From positions 1 to 51,055 of the forward strand of contig NZ_LOAS01000032.1 of NCBI RefSeq assembly GCF_001558155.1: a DNA stretch of 51,055 nucleotides. The letters run 5' to 3'. Source of the stretch: Aliiruegeria sabulilitoris. GTDB taxonomy: Bacteria > Pseudomonadota > Alphaproteobacteria > Rhodobacterales > Rhodobacteraceae. Both the position numbers and the translations under genes were made by a program. Numbering within the stretch: position 1 is the first letter of the stretch; each line of letters begins with the position of its first letter. Shown here in pieces: positions 50,666-51,055 of this stretch. The notes beneath the pieces were generated by a model. The model ran no database searches and had not been told where the DNA came from. It saw nothing but the letters and a program-made list of their open reading frames with translations.

Positions 50666-51055
50666 GCCGGTATTCCTTCCCGCCAGTTGTTCATGACCAT
50701 CCCCCCAGACGCACCGGAGCGCGGCGATCACGAGGACAGCCGCGCTCCGAAGACTTTCTCGAAACGATTTGATGCAGGACCGGGCGCCGAACTTCCCGGT
50801 CCCGCTCGACATCTCAGCCGCTGAACAGGGCGAGAAGCCGAATGGTGCGGACCCGCGGACCCAAAGTGCGGACCCTGGGTGCGGACCCAAATAAAATCCC
50901 TGTCGCCAGAGAACTTCCGGGCAAATGCCCCCCCGCATAGCGTTGCCGGCCGCGAAGGACCCGAGCACGGGGAGGGGATCGGGCGCCGGGGGCCTCCCAA
51001 CGGCCTCTGACCTGCCCCCCGGAAAGTCCCTCACCGTAATGTAGAGTCTGCCCAA
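50666..51055. other. Upstream region of the late operon, with direct repeats
   Basis: No gene is convincing in this 390-bp stretch, although a minus-strand frame remains open. It holds four copies of GCGGACCC (see repeat entry). It probably contains the promoter or regulatory region for the late genes; the next gene upstream lies outside the window. Confidence 0.45.
50845..50888. repeat. Four direct copies of GCGGACCC
   Basis: Copies lie at 50847-50854, 50855-50862, 50868-50875 and 50881-50888. Three of them are extended to GTGCGGACCC, and successive distances are 8, 13 and 13 bp. The regular 13-bp pitch and location upstream of the methyltransferase gene suggest protein-binding sites or a small iteron-like array. 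Confidence 0.7.

Larger units (their letters stand above)
24699..51055 (-). mobile_element. Prophage, late (packaging, head, tail, lysis) half
   Basis: About 26 kb of co-oriented, mostly overlapping genes encode terminase, portal, protease-capsid, head-tail joining, tail, lysis and fibre-associated proteins, read from right to left. Packaging and portal genes are lambda-like (GpA-type terminase, gpW, lambda-type portal). The tail tip (DUF2460, DUF2163, NlpC/P60, megatron) matches genes g12-g15 of the Rhodobacter GTA. Integrase, repressor and replication genes are not in the window. Structural genes look intact, so the element may be active, but the missing part prevents a decision. A siphovirus-like particle is expected from the tape measure, tail tube and chaperone genes. 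Confidence 0.92.

Noticed and set aside
49040-50824. Plus-strand frame of 594 codons opposite the methyltransferase
   Set aside because: This is another GC-driven antisense frame over a gene with clear catalytic motifs.
50666-51055. N-terminal extension of the ParB-methyltransferase to the window edge
   Set aside because: The residues resemble no domain, the stretch contains the GCGGACCC repeats, and the ParB domain begins naturally at the TTG at 50665.

Overview
The window looks like a chromosome segment of a marine-type alphaproteobacterium of the Rhodobacterales (Roseobacter group). It is GC-rich and carries TRAP transport genes, IclR regulators of the AllR/BhcR type, malate synthase G and a prophage whose tail genes are those of the Rhodobacter gene transfer agent (GTA). 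The taxon is inferred from gene content, not from a marker gene.

Left part (1-24.7 kb): host genes with scars of mobile DNA. Positions 1-1010 hold remnants of IS21 (istB end and terminal repeats) and IS66 (tnpA). Next comes a minus-strand set (DUF2218, metallo-beta-lactamase-fold protein, ferric-reductase-like membrane protein, QorB-like quinone reductase) divergent from a LysR regulator. Positions 5.6-16 kb hold a coherent catabolic locus: an IclR regulator divergent from dctP-dctQ-dctM, an amidase, a 66-residue membrane protein and a 2-hydroxyacid dehydrogenase, facing malate synthase G plus a GlcG-like protein, which is divergent from a second IclR regulator. I infer uptake of an organic acid or amide, hydrolysis, oxidation or reduction of a 2-hydroxy/2-oxo acid, and glyoxylate entry into malate. 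The two IclR intergenic regions share the word TTCGGAAAA and inverted repeats. After this come a peroxiredoxin, TspO, a lipoprotein hydrolase, a broken alpha/beta-hydrolase gene, an IS3 orfA remnant, an initiator tRNA-Met with promoter and terminator, an AraC regulator and a secreted amidohydrolase.

Right part (24.7 kb to the edge): the late half of a tailed prophage, all on the minus strand, so it reads from right to left. In transcription order it has a ParB-domain DNA methyltransferase, an HD-type protein, a PLD-like protein, small and large terminase, gpW, portal, a protease-capsid fusion, DUF2190, head-tail adaptor, DUF6441, tail terminator, tail tube, a tail chaperone with a likely programmed -1 frameshift, tape measure, DUF2460, a lysis cassette, DUF2163, NlpC/P60 peptidase, the megatron baseplate protein, DUF2793, a C5 cytosine methyltransferase, two small proteins and a sialate-O-acetylesterase-like protein. 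The head is lambda-like and the tail tip GTA-like. Integrase, repressor and replication genes are absent and probably lie beyond the right edge. Most junctions are ATGA, GTGA or TGATG overlaps, which indicates one translationally coupled late transcript.

The strongest non-routine signal is the recoding site at 38415-38460. Next are the internal start that separates protease from capsid, the lysis cassette set inside the tail-tip genes, and the shared operator-like motif of the two IclR regulators.
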